DNA of 57,047 nt, taken from Myxococcales bacterium (GTDB taxonomy: Bacteria; Myxococcota_A; UBA9160; SZUA-336). Of this stretch, positions 7,637 to 16,639 are shown in pieces. The translations under genes were made by a program, and so were the position numbers. The first letter of the stretch is position 1; each line of letters begins with the position of its first letter. The DNA lies in assembly GCA_013215565.1 (NCBI GenBank), contig JABSQV010000060.1, forward strand, positions 1 through 57,047, given 5' to 3'. The notes under the pieces were generated by a model that saw only the letters and a program-made list of their open reading frames with translations, was not told where the DNA came from and searched no databases.

Positions 7637-10600
7637 TTAGTTACAGGTGACCGGCACCTCCACACCCGGCGTGAGCCGGCTGCCCGTGCAGCGGAAGACG
7701 CCGCTCGCGCGGGTGCGACAGCGCATGCCGGGCGCCGAAGCGCTCCCGACCGCGCAGGTCCCGCGGATGCGAAGGCGTCCGCGCGCATCCGCCGTACCGA
7801 CGGCGGCGCCTGCTGCTGGCGCTGGATCTGGCGTATCCACCACCGGCGGAGCCGCCATGTTCACCTCCGTGATCACGACGTCGATGGCGTCGTTCGCTCT
7901 CGAGTCTCCAACGAAGCTGATCGTGCCGAACGAAGTTCCGTTGAGTGTGAGCGTGGCGGTCGTGGCTCCGATCACCAGCGGACTCACGTCGTTCCCGCGG
8001 ATCGAGAACGAGATGTCCACGCTGGCCTGGTCCACGACACCCGCGAGGTCGACAACCGCGATGATCTCGGAAACGGCGCTTCCGGTCTCGCCTGCCGCGT
8101 TCACGAAGGTCAGGGCAATGTTCCCCACAGCCGTCTCATCGGTAGCCACGACTGGCGTTGCGAAGTTGTTGCCCTGGAACGAAGCCAGGGGCAGACCCGT
8201 GATCGTGATGTCGAGCCTGGGCAGGCCCACCCGCGAGGCGTTCTCGGCCAGCAAAGGCTGGGCCGCGAGCTGTGCCGCGGTGCCGTTGAAGTTGGCCACC
8301 GCTGGCAACTCGAGACCCGGAGGTGCCGCGAAGCCAGCCGGAAGCGGAATCGCGACCGGTGCGGACCGGACCACTTCGAACACGCCTGCATTGTCCTGGA
8401 AGGTGCCGACCACCCGGACGCGCAGTCCGGCTTCGGCCGCGGTCACGAGCATGGAATCGCCCACGACCTCGAACGGGTCGGTATTGCCCGCGGTCCCGAC
8501 CAGCCGCACGATCGGCGTGAAGCCGCTTTCGCCGGGCTCGAGCTCGGACTCCCAGGTCCAGGAGATCCCGGCGGCATCGAACCCGTCGGCATCCGCCACA
8601 GTTCCGGCCGTCGCCGTCAGGGTCTGACCCAGAGCGGCGATCCCGGCAATTCCGGGCTGTCCCGTGGCCATGGAGTTTGCGTTCGCGGCCGCGCCCGCAG
8701 CGCCGACCGCCACGGTCAGATCGCTGAACTGGATCCGCTCGATGTTGCGGAGGAGATCCGACCCCTCGCCGAGCAGGCCCGTGTCCTGGTCCGTGACCCG
8801 AACGTAGCCGTCTCCGTCCACGTCGGCGGGGACGCCGGTGGGGGCTACGCCCTCGATCACGTAGTTGGCGCTCTCTCCGCTGTAGACGGCTGTGTCGACA
8901 TCTCCGAGGCTGCCGGCGTTGTTGATCACGCGCGAGATCGAGATGTCTGCGATCGGCAGTGTGCCGTCGAAGACCCGGGCCTGCACGTCTCGCATGCTGG
9001 CATGGATCTCGGCATCACCCACGACAGCCAGCCCCACGTCGAGTGCGGAGTCGCCATCGAGGATGTCGTCGCCGCCCTCACCCTGGAGCAGGTCGCTGCC
9101 GCCGCCGCCGAGAATGATGTCGCCGCCGGTCCAGCCAATGCGATTCGTCTCACCCGTCACCGGATCGTCCGCGATCGGGGTCAGCATCGCATCGGTCACG
9201 AGGCCGTCGAGGCCCGTGATCAGGCCGCGGTTGGCCGCCACGAGCTCGTTGCCCGAGAGGTTGACCGCGACGTTGTTCGTGCCGTTCAGGATGTCGCCGA
9301 GTGGCGAGCCGCTGATGCCTTCGACGCGGTCGTAGCGGTTGCCAATCGACGCATTTGAGACGGGCAGGATCGGCCGGATGAAGATCGTGAGATCCAGATC
9401 GACCTTCACGCCGTCGGTGTCGTTCTGGAAGCTGACCCAGTCGAAACCGAGCTGGCCCTCTACGCGATCGATGCCCGGACCGTCGACGACGATGTCGTCG
9501 CCGTTTTCCATGTCGGCATCGGTGTTGCCGCCATGGATCACCATAACGTCGTTGCCCTTGACCGCGGGCTCGCCCGCCTCGGGTGCGGCGCCGTTGTCGC
9601 CCTGCCAGAGATCCTCACCGCCGCCTTCGTTCTCCATCCAGTCGTCGCCCGCGCCGCCGCGGATGTGACCGATGAAGAGGCCGTCGTAGATGAAGTCGTC
9701 GCCCTGGCCGGCGAAGATCTCGCCGAACTCGCTCGGGTTGACGATGAAGTCATTGCCATCGTCGCCGAAGATTACGTCTTCTTCGTTGCCGCTCTGGATG
9801 GCATCGTTGCCCGCGCCGCCTTCGATCACGTCGGGACCGCCGAGGTCGGTGATGATGTCATTTCCATCGCCGCCCTCGATCAGGTCGGCGCCGTCGCCGC
9901 CCTCGAGTCGGTCGTCACCGCCGCGACCCCAGATGGTGTCGTCGCCGATACCGCCGATGATCGTGTCGTTCCCTTCGGTGCCGCCGATGGTGTAGTGATC
10001 GCCACCGGTGGTCTGCAGGAACAGGGCCGGATCCGACACGTTGATGCCGGTTGTGGCCCGCGCGGGATCGCGAATCACGAACGGGAACAGGTCGGCTTCA
10101 GGCAGGGGATCGGCCGAAGCGGTGGGGGTAGCATCTGCCGCAGCCTGAGCCGCAGCAGCATCTGCCGCCGCAGTCGCTGCCGTCGCCGCCGCCGCATCCG
10201 AGGCCGCCTGCGCCTCCGCGACGGCTGCTGGATCCGCGCTGGCTGCCGCTGCGTTCTGAGCCGCCACGAGAGCCGTAGCCGCATCCGCCGCCGCAGCAGC
10301 ATCTGCCGCCGCAGCCGCATCCGCCGCAGCCGACGTAGCCGCAGTCGCCGCCGCATCCGCCGCCGCCGCATCCGCCGCATCCGACGCCGCAGTAGCAGTC
10401 GCCGCCGCCGCAGTCGCCGCCGTAGCCGAGGTAGCCGCCGTCGCCGCATCCGCGTCCGCAATTGCCTGTAGGGCCGGATCGACGACGCCTGCAACGACCA
10501 CCACGTCTACGATAGTGATGGTGTCACCGGCGGTTTCGCCGCGGGCCCGACAGCGCCAGTCGCCGCCACCGCGCTGCTCGCAGGCGCCGGCAACCACACT

Positions 10601-13600
10601 TCCGTCACCGCGGCGCGCTTCGACCGTACCGGCCGAGGCCGTCCCGGCTTCAACTCTGAAGCGTCCGTTTCCGCCCACCGTAGCGGTGTCAAGCACGGTT
10701 TCTGTGACGGCGTCCGCCGCCGAATTAGCCGCCGCAGCCGCCGACGCAGCCGCAGTCGCCGCATCCGCCGCAGCAGCCGCAGCCGCAGCCGCAGACGCCG
10801 CATCCGCAGTCGCCACCGCCGCATTCGCTGCCGTCGAGGCAGCCGCTGCCGCATCCGCCGCCGCTGAGGCCGCAGCCGCTGCCGCCGCCGACGCAGCCGC
10901 CGCCGTATTTGCCGCATCCGAGGCCGCCTGCGCCGCCGCGACGGCAGCAGGATCAGCACCAGCCGCTACCGCAGCCGCATTCGCCGCCGCAGTCGCCGCC
11001 GCCGCATCCGCCGCCGCCGAAGCAGCAGCCGCAGCCGCCGCCGCCGCATCCGCCGCAGCCCGCTCTTCAGCCTGAGCCGCGTTGAACTGGTTGGCCTGGT
11101 TGACCTCCCAGATGTTGTTCGGGACCGAGAACAGGTTCAGCGACATGGCGCCCGAGACACCGAGGTCGGTGTTGCGCATGACCAGGGCCGTGAACGAGTT
11201 CGACTCGAGTTCGCTGAAGAAGTTCAGGTTGGCCGTGCGACCGACGTAGTAGAAGCGGTCGCCGTTCTGCAGCCGCTCCAACTGGTTCTCGAACACGAAG
11301 TTGTGCGTCGAACCGAGGTAGCCGCCGAAGGGCTGGCGCTCTTCGGCCAGTCCGCCGACCCAGAAGTCGACGTCGTCCATGCCCGAATCCGCCGCCGGGC
11401 TGAACAGGAAGTCGAGGGCGTCCGCCGGGGCTGTCGGTGCCACGGCGCTGAAGCCGTTGTCGACACAGTACTGCCCGCCAGTGGCGGCCACCGCGCTCAC
11501 GACCGCGCAGGCGGCTTCACGCTTGCCCGCGTAGGTCGTGGCGCCCGTGATGCTCGCGTGCGTGCCGTAGGCCGCGATGAAGTTCACGAGCGAAACCTCG
11601 TGCCGCAGGTTGTCTGCATAGTCCATCCAGTGGATGTACGGCGCGAGCTGCACGGCCCCGTTCGTGGCCGCAAAGAACTGTGCCCGTGCGCCGTTCAGGC
11701 GCTGGTTGCCCACGTCACGACCGCGCCCGATGTTGATGGCGCCGAGGTCGAGGGGGAGACCCACGAGGTTGTTCTGCATCCCGCCGGTCACGAACTCGTC
11801 GATCTCGTTGGCGGTGGTGCGGGTGAGGCCGCGGATGACCGCGCCCACGCCCTCTTCGGGCGTGAGCGTCGGGTTGCCGGCCGCGTCAGAGTTGTAGAGT
11901 GCCAGCGGATTCAGGAAGGCCTCGAACAGGCCGAGCTGGTCGCTCGCGCCCAACTGGTCGAGGGCGCCCGCATCCGTGATGTTGCTGAAGTCCGGGTTGT
12001 AGCGAGGGACCGTCTGGGTCAGCATCGAGTGCCCGAAGCGATACACGGACTGAGCGAATTCAGCCGAGATGGTCGGGTTGACGTTGGTGTGGAAACCCTC
12101 GAAGTCGTCCTTGAGTCCCGCCAGCGTGGGCCCGAACTCGTCGAATACGACCCGGTTGTACTGCATCTCGGTGCCGAAGCGTGCGGCCTGGAACAGGCGC
12201 TCGCCGTTCCAGTCGAGGCCGAGCGCGTCGATCGCTGCCCGTGCCGTCGCCTGGTTGGCGAGCGAAGCGTCCGAGACCGGGAACCCGAGGTTCAAGGCCG
12301 GAACTGCCCCGACGCTAGTGTCGAGCCACTCGTTCAGCGTGGCGAGGTCGCCGTTGTCGATGACCACGCGCTTCACCACGTCGACCAGCCGGTTGTGCTC
12401 CGAGTGGAAGATGGTGTGAACCGAGCTGAGCGCGATGTTCTCGTTGCAGCGCCCGTCTCCGCACATGAAATGCACGCCGAGCAGCTCGTCGTCGTACTCG
12501 CCCGGAGCCGCAGCCAGGCGGAGGCCGCGGATCACCTGCCCGTTAAGGTCGTTGGAACGGTCGGTACGCACATTGATCTCGGTGTCGGCATCGGGCGTGC
12601 CATTAGGCGCCGCCGAGTGGGCCACATCGAGAAACATGTTCTGACCGACGCGGTTGGCCTGGCTGGCGTCGACCGGATTGTCGAGATCGCCGCAGACGGG
12701 GCCGCCCGGCGTCACGAGTGCGGGCAGGCCGTTCGCGCAGGGAATGAACTTTCCGTAGGCGTCGGCGTCGATCTCCGGAATGTTGGCGCCGTCCAGATCG
12801 TCGAGCTCGATGCCCATCAGGTCGCGCGCCTGCGCCCGCATGTCGTTCCAGGTCGCCATGCCGCCGATCGTGCCGTTCAGCAGGCGTCCGGTGTTCTGCA
12901 GCGAGCCGTTCGCCGTGTCGTAGGCCCGCAGCAGCACCTGCACCGAACTGTGCGAGGCGTAGGTCTGCTGCTGGTCGACGTGAGGCGTCGTGGCGTTGAT
13001 GAGATGCCGGTTGCCGTCCGCGTCGCGGCTTTGCGTCGCGCGGGGCATCACCATCGCCGCACCGCCGCTCAGGGCGAACAGCGGGTCGTCTGCCGGAACC
13101 TCGATAAAGATACTCCCGTTGCCGCCCTTGTTGACCAGGTCGAGACCGTGATCGAAGAACTGGGCGAAGAAGGTCATGAAGGCGTTGGTCGGTGCCGACA
13201 GGCCCTCGTCGGGTGCGGTGTTGGGGATGAAGAACTGGTCCTGGCCCGCGATGTCGGAGCCGATGTTCTCTCCCTCTTCCGCGGCCGCGACCACCACCGC
13301 CGCCGGGTTGCCGGTCGACTGGTTGATGATCAGGTGGCTGATCCGGCGTGGGCTGTTGTCTATGACGTCAGTGTCGCTGTCATAGCTGGTGCCGCCGTCG
13401 GCAGCGCTGAAAACGCGGGTATTGCTCTCCAGGAATTCCTGGCCGGACGCGCCGAAGAGCCCCTGGCCCGGGAGCAGGTTGTTACAGCTGCCGTCCACTG
13501 TGCGCAGGCCCCAGCCGATAGTGGCATTCGGGAGCTGCGCCAACAGGTCGTCGCAGGTGTCGCCGGCCGCCACGTGGGCCTCCGCGATCTTGATTTGCTT

Positions 13601-13756
13601 CAGGACGAAGTCCAGGTCTGACTGGTTGAAGGCCAGGTCCTGAGATGGTGACTGTGCGCCCGCGCTTCCCGCCAGGAGCAGGGCGGCCAGGAAGGCCACC
13701 AGGATCCGAGTCAGGCGGGACAGCAAGTGCGGGACGCCGGTTTTCGAGACGATCAT
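7637..13756 (-). CDS. Giant secreted animal-type heme peroxidase with Ala-rich stalks and RTX repeats
   Basis: 2039 residues; the ATG at 13756 has GAGGAG 9 nt upstream and a signal peptide (cleavage near AGAQS, ~35). Residues ~40-880 are an animal-type heme peroxidase: distal His in AQFFDHGLDL (~203), the Arg/Glu segment HTIFHSEHNRL (~447-457), and proximal His in YRFGHSML (~576). Then come an Ala-rich stretch (~894-1014), a small Cys-containing module (~1018-1085), a second Ala-rich stretch (~1099-1210), RTX calcium-binding nonapeptides (GGxGxD, ~1255-1352), further beta-rich regions, and a C-terminal module like the first Cys module. Bacterial relatives produce oxidants or halogenate outside the cell. 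RTX repeats usually mean type I export, yet a Sec-type signal peptide is present and no T1SS genes are here. Expression probably starts from the promoter at 13883-13912. Confidence 0.92.
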   Translation of the reverse strand: MIVSKTGVPHLLSRLTRILVAFLAALLLAGSAGAQSPSQDLAFNQSDLDFVLKQIKIAEAHVAAGDTCDDLLAQLPNATIGWGLRTVDGSCNNLLPGQGLFGASGQEFLESNTRVFSAADGGTSYDSDTDVIDNSPRRISHLIINQSTGNPAAVVVAAAEEGENIGSDIAGQDQFFIPNTAPDEGLSAPTNAFMTFFAQFFDHGLDLVNKGGNGSIFIEVPADDPLFALSGGAAMVMPRATQSRDADGNRHLINATTPHVDQQQTYASHSSVQVLLRAYDTANGSLQNTGRLLNGTIGGMATWNDMRAQARDLMGIELDDLDGANIPEIDADAYGKFIPCANGLPALVTPGGPVCGDLDNPVDASQANRVGQNMFLDVAHSAAPNGTPDADTEINVRTDRSNDLNGQVIRGLRLAAAPGEYDDELLGVHFMCGDGRCNENIALSSVHTIFHSEHNRLVDVVKRVVIDNGDLATLNEWLDTSVGAVPALNLGFPVSDASLANQATARAAIDALGLDWNGERLFQAARFGTEMQYNRVVFDEFGPTLAGLKDDFEGFHTNVNPTISAEFAQSVYRFGHSMLTQTVPRYNPDFSNITDAGALDQLGASDQLGLFEAFLNPLALYNSDAAGNPTLTPEEGVGAVIRGLTRTTANEIDEFVTGGMQNNLVGLPLDLGAINIGRGRDVGNQRLNGARAQFFAATNGAVQLAPYIHWMDYADNLRHEVSLVNFIAAYGTHASITGATTYAGKREAACAVVSAVAATGGQYCVDNGFSAVAPTAPADALDFLFSPAADSGMDDVDFWVGGLAEERQPFGGYLGSTHNFVFENQLERLQNGDRFYYVGRTANLNFFSELESNSFTALVMRNTDLGVSGAMSLNLFSVPNNIWEVNQANQFNAAQAEERAAADAAAAAAAAASAAADAAAATAAANAAAVAAGADPAAVAAAQAASDAANTAAAASAAAAAAASAAADAAAAASTAANAAVATADAASAAAAAAAAADAATAAASAAAAANSAADAVTETVLDTATVGGNGRFRVEAGTASAGTVEARRGDGSVVAGACEQRGGGDWRCRARGETAGDTITIVDVVVVAGVVDPALQAIADADAATAATSATAATAAAATATAASDAADAAAADAAATAATSAAADAAAAADAAAAADAATALVAAQNAAAASADPAAVAEAQAASDAAAATAATAAADAAAAQAAADATPTASADPLPEADLFPFVIRDPARATTGINVSDPALFLQTTGGDHYTIGGTEGNDTIIGGIGDDTIWGRGGDDRLEGGDGADLIEGGDGNDIITDLGGPDVIEGGAGNDAIQSGNEEDVIFGDDGNDFIVNPSEFGEIFAGQGDDFIYDGLFIGHIRGGAGDDWMENEGGGEDLWQGDNGAAPEAGEPAVKGNDVMVIHGGNTDADMENGDDIVVDGPGIDRVEGQLGFDWVSFQNDTDGVKVDLDLTIFIRPILPVSNASIGNRYDRVEGISGSPLGDILNGTNNVAVNLSGNELVAANRGLITGLDGLVTDAMLTPIADDPVTGETNRIGWTGGDIILGGGGSDLLQGEGGDDILDGDSALDVGLAVVGDAEIHASMRDVQARVFDGTLPIADISISRVINNAGSLGDVDTAVYSGESANYVIEGVAPTGVPADVDGDGYVRVTDQDTGLLGEGSDLLRNIERIQFSDLTVAVGAAGAAANANSMATGQPGIAGIAALGQTLTATAGTVADADGFDAAGISWTWESELEPGESGFTPIVRLVGTAGNTDPFEVVGDSMLVTAAEAGLRVRVVGTFQDNAGVFEVVRSAPVAIPLPAGFAAPPGLELPAVANFNGTAAQLAAQPLLAENASRVGLPRLDITITGLPLASFQGNNFATPVVATDETAVGNIALTFVNAAGETGSAVSEIIAVVDLAGVVDQASVDISFSIRGNDVSPLVIGATTATLTLNGTSFGTISFVGDSRANDAIDVVITEVNMAAPPVVDTPDPAPAAGAAVGTADARGRLRIRGTCAVGSASAPGMRCRTRASGVFRCTGSRLTPGVEVPVTCN
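10125..10460 (-). repeat. Low-complexity Ala-codon tract 2 inside the peroxidase gene
   Basis: About 340 bp of near-repeating GCC/GCA/GCG codons broken by Asp, Ser, Thr and Val codons, encoding residues ~1099-1210. On the plus strand it reads as imperfect GCCGCATCC units. Such tracts are prone to slippage and to misassembly. Confidence 0.8.
10715..11075 (-). repeat. Low-complexity Ala-codon tract 1 inside the peroxidase gene
   Basis: About 360 bp encoding residues ~894-1014, of the same imperfect Ala/Asp/Ser/Thr pattern as tract 2. The unit length is not fixed. The predicted product is a long alanine-rich helix, probably a spacer between the peroxidase and the calcium-binding part. Confidence 0.8.
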
Positions 13757-14478
13757 TTTCCGGTTCTCCTCAGTTAAATCGGTCCCCTTTCGGGGACTGC
13801 AGGGAGGGCGGTCTTTCCGCTTCCCCTGGCGAGGAGAGGTCTTCCGTGGTCCACCCGTCGCCTGTGATGAAATATCTGCGTAGTTATAGTTGTTTCCCTA
13901 CATACATGTCAACAATAACCGTAGCTTTATAACACTACTAAATAAGATGCTATCAATTTGCCGCCTATATACGCCTCTATATTGGATCTATGCGTGAATA
14001 TTGCATATATAGTAGTGAAATACCTCCGTTCTACTTTTGCGCTGTATCTATGGGGAAGGCCCATCGAGTTCTGGGACACGAGAACTCCGACCCGGGAGCT
14101 TGCTGCGGGAATCCCCGTCGAGGGGCCCACCAGCAACCGGGCGCTTAGGGGATGGGAGGCGGCCGGCACACCCGGCGGGCGGCCGGCAGCCTGCCCGGCC
14201 TGCCCGCGGGGGCCGGTCTGCCCCAGGGCCCGAACCGCGCGGAGCTGAGACCCCGCCGGCTGCCTTCGGTCGTCCTGTTCGCGCGGGGGAAGCGGGCGGC
14301 GGATCGCAGGCTGCGCGCGGCGATCGGAAGCGCGCCGTATCCGGCCGCGGGCCCGAGCATCCGGGGGGCTCGTCCTCTCACTACGGCCCGCGCCACAACC
14401 CGGCAGCCGTGGTTTTAGGGGCAAACCCGCGGATCCGTGTCCGCGCCGAAGGTCGCTGGCGTTACGATTCGAGCGCGC
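13757..14478. other. 722-bp intergenic region with AT-rich island
   Basis: No credible gene. From about 13868 to 14056 the sequence is roughly 60 percent A+T, against G+C-rich flanks. It holds the peroxidase promoter and, upstream of it, an inverted repeat CACTACTA (13933-13940) / TAGTAGTG (14010-14017) and short ATAT-rich dyads that could bind a regulator. From about 14057 to 14478 the base composition is again very G+C-rich; open frames there look random and I see no motif. Confidence 0.6.
13883..13912 (-). promoter_or_regulatory. Near-consensus sigma70 promoter for the peroxidase gene
   Basis: On the minus strand, TTGACA (13907-13912) and TATAAC (13883-13888) are separated by 18 bp. The -35 box is a perfect match and the -10 box is one base from consensus. 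The expected start of transcription is near 13876, giving a leader of about 120 nt before the ATG at 13756. Confidence 0.65.
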
Positions 14479-15534
14479 ATGACGAATCCCCGTCGTCCCA
14501 TCCCTCCCACGCCTCCCATCCGCGTTGCCGCGATCGGGCTCGAGCACGCCCACATCTTCGGCATGACCCAGGCCGTGGTCTCCGCGGGGGCCGAGCTGGT
14601 CGCGTACGCCCACCCCGACGCGCAGGGCCTCGCCGCGGTCTACGCGAAGGCGCATCCGAATGCGCGCGCGGTCGCGGAGCCGAAGCAGATCCTCGAGGAC
14701 GCGTCGATCCAGCTGGTGCTCTGTGCTGCCGTGAACGCCGACCGCGCTTCGATCGGGCTCGAGGTCATGCGCCACGGAAAGGACTTCATGACCGACAAGC
14801 CCGGCATGACGACGCTCGAGCAGCTCGCCGAGCTTCGCCGGGTGCAGGCCGAGACGGGCCGGATCTACTCGGTGTGCTTCAGTGAGCGCTTCGAGAACCG
14901 GGCGACGGTGCGCGCGAGCGAACTCGTCTCGGGGGGTGCGATCGGGCGCGTGCTGCAGACGGTCGGCCTCGGGCCTCACCGGATGAACGCGCCCTCGCGC
15001 CCGGCCTGGTACTTCGAGCGTGCGCGCTACGGCGGGATCCTGTGCGACATCGCGTCGCACCAGATGGACCAGTTCCTGCACTTCACGGGCGCCCGCGAGG
15101 CGCGCGTGGTGGCCTCGCGGATCGCGAACCACGCCCATCCCGAGTACCCCGGACTCGAGGACTTCGGCGAGGCGCTGCTCGAGGGCGACGGCTGCAGCGG
15201 CTACCTGCGCGTGGACTGGTTCACGCCCGACGGGCTTTCGAGTTGGGGGGACGGCCGCCTCAGCCTGCTCGGCAGCGAGGGCTTCATCGAGATCCGCAAG
15301 AATGTCGACCTCGCCGGCCGTCCGGACGGGAGCCACCTGTTCCTGGTCGATGGCAAGCAGACGCGCTACGTCGACTGCAGCCAGGTCGAGCTCCCCTACG
15401 GGCGCCAGCTCCTCGGCGACGTCGTGAACCGAACCGAGACCGCCATGAGCCAGGCGCACTGTTTCCGTGCCTGCGAGCTGGCGCTAGAGGCACAGGCCGG
15501 GGCCGAACGCCTCGAGCCGGGGCGGCGCGCGTGA
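14479..15534 (+). CDS. Gfo/Idh/MocA-family oxidoreductase (first of pair)
   Basis: 351 residues from the ATG at 14479; an in-frame GTG at 14437 would add 14 residues that match nothing in the family. The family's NAD(P)-dependent dehydrogenases act on sugars, inositols or related alcohols. The N-terminal Rossmann part starts [16 protein letters not shown], which lacks a standard GxGxxG, and [10 protein letters not shown] corresponds to the usual EKP motif with Asp for Glu. The C-terminal alpha/beta domain carries [11 protein letters not shown]. The degenerate nucleotide motif is seen in a subgroup whose substrates are unknown. It overlaps the next family member by 4 nt, so the two probably act on the same pathway. 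Confidence 0.85.
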   Translation: MTNPRRPIPPTPPIRVAAIGLEHAHIFGMTQAVVSAGAELVAYAHPDAQGLAAVYAKAHPNARAVAEPKQILEDASIQLVLCAAVNADRASIGLEVMRHGKDFMTDKPGMTTLEQLAELRRVQAETGRIYSVCFSERFENRATVRASELVSGGAIGRVLQTVGLGPHRMNAPSRPAWYFERARYGGILCDIASHQMDQFLHFTGAREARVVASRIANHAHPEYPGLEDFGEALLEGDGCSGYLRVDWFTPDGLSSWGDGRLSLLGSEGFIEIRKNVDLAGRPDGSHLFLVDGKQTRYVDCSQVELPYGRQLLGDVVNRTETAMSQAHCFRACELALEAQAGAERLEPGRRA

Positions 15535-16601
15535 GCGAGAGAATGCGGGTGGCCGTGGTCGGCCTGGGGATTGGGATCCAGCACGCCGCGGCCTGGAAGC
15601 AGCTGCCCGAACGCTTCGAGTTGGTCGCGGTCTGCGATATCGACGAGGCGAAGGCGCGCAGGGTCGCCGAGAAGCTCGAGATCCCGCGGGTCGTCAGCGA
15701 TTACGCGTCGCTGCTCCGAGGTGATGATGCCCCCGAGCTGCTCGACATCTGTACGCCGCCCCAGCTGCACTTCGACATGTCGGTGGCCGCGCTGCGAGCC
15801 GGCAAGCACGTGATCTGCGAGAAGCCGCTGGTTCCGAGCCTCGCCGTCTGCGATCAACTGACCCGCATCGCGGCGGAATCGCGCGGACAGCTGATGCCGA
15901 TCTTCCAGTATCGCTTCGGGAACGGACTCCGAAAACTCCAGCATCTGGTGGCGCGCGGTCTCACGGGGCAGGCCTACTTCTCCACGATCGAGACTGCCTG
16001 GCTGCGCGGCGACGCCTACTATGCGGTTGACTGGCGTGGAAAATGGAAGACCGAACTCGGCGGTGTGATGACCACACACGCGATCCACAGCCACGACATC
16101 CTCTGCAGCGTGATCGGTCCCGTGAAGAGTGTCTTCGCACGCACCACCACGCGCGTGAACCCGATCGAGACCGAAGACTGCGCGGCCGTATCGGTCGAGA
16201 TGGCGGACGGCTCGCTCGCGACGCTCTCAGCGACGCTGGGCTCGCGTCCCGAGATCTCCAGGTTGCGCTTCAGCTTCGAGAATCTGACCGCGGAGAGCAG
16301 CCTGTCCCCGTACCAGCCCTGCTTCGATCCCTGGACCTTTACGGCCGCGGACGCGGAACTCCAGCGAGAGGTCGACGCGGCGATCGGCGAGGTGGAGCCC
16401 CGAAAGGAACTCTACGCGGGACAGTTCGAGCGCTTCGACGCAGCGCTCAGGTCGGGCGACGCGCTTCCGGTCACGCTCGCCGACGCCCGGGCCTCGCTGG
16501 AACTCCTGACCGCGATCTACGACTCGGCCCGGACCGGGCAGTCGGTCGCGCTCCCGATCGGTGCCGACCACGCGTATTACTCCGGCTGGCTCCCCGGCTA
16601 A
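15531..16601 (+). CDS. Gfo/Idh/MocA-family oxidoreductase (second of pair)
   Basis: 356 residues from the GTG at 15531, which overlaps the preceding stop (GTGA); an ATG four codons later at 15543 is the alternative start. It has the standard family features: MRVAVVGLGIGIQH (nucleotide loop), AVCDID (end of strand 2), VICEKPLVPS (the EKP motif with the catalytic Lys), and a C-terminal beta-sheet domain with HAIHSHD. It probably oxidises or reduces a sugar-like carbonyl with NAD(P). The pairing with a divergent paralogue suggests either two steps of one route or a heteromeric enzyme. Confidence 0.9.
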   Translation: MSERMRVAVVGLGIGIQHAAAWKQLPERFELVAVCDIDEAKARRVAEKLEIPRVVSDYASLLRGDDAPELLDICTPPQLHFDMSVAALRAGKHVICEKPLVPSLAVCDQLTRIAAESRGQLMPIFQYRFGNGLRKLQHLVARGLTGQAYFSTIETAWLRGDAYYAVDWRGKWKTELGGVMTTHAIHSHDILCSVIGPVKSVFARTTTRVNPIETEDCAAVSVEMADGSLATLSATLGSRPEISRLRFSFENLTAESSLSPYQPCFDPWTFTAADAELQREVDAAIGEVEPRKELYAGQFERFDAALRSGDALPVTLADARASLELLTAIYDSARTGQSVALPIGADHAYYSGWLPG

Positions 16602-16639
16602 CCACTGCCCGCCCGCCGCCCCGCTTTCGCCTCGAGCGC

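Noticed and set aside
11303..13621. Long plus-strand open frame (about 770 codons) opposite the peroxidase gene
   Set aside because: It arises because high-GC coding DNA keeps the antisense frame open. It has no domain and overlaps a gene with clear motifs and promoter.
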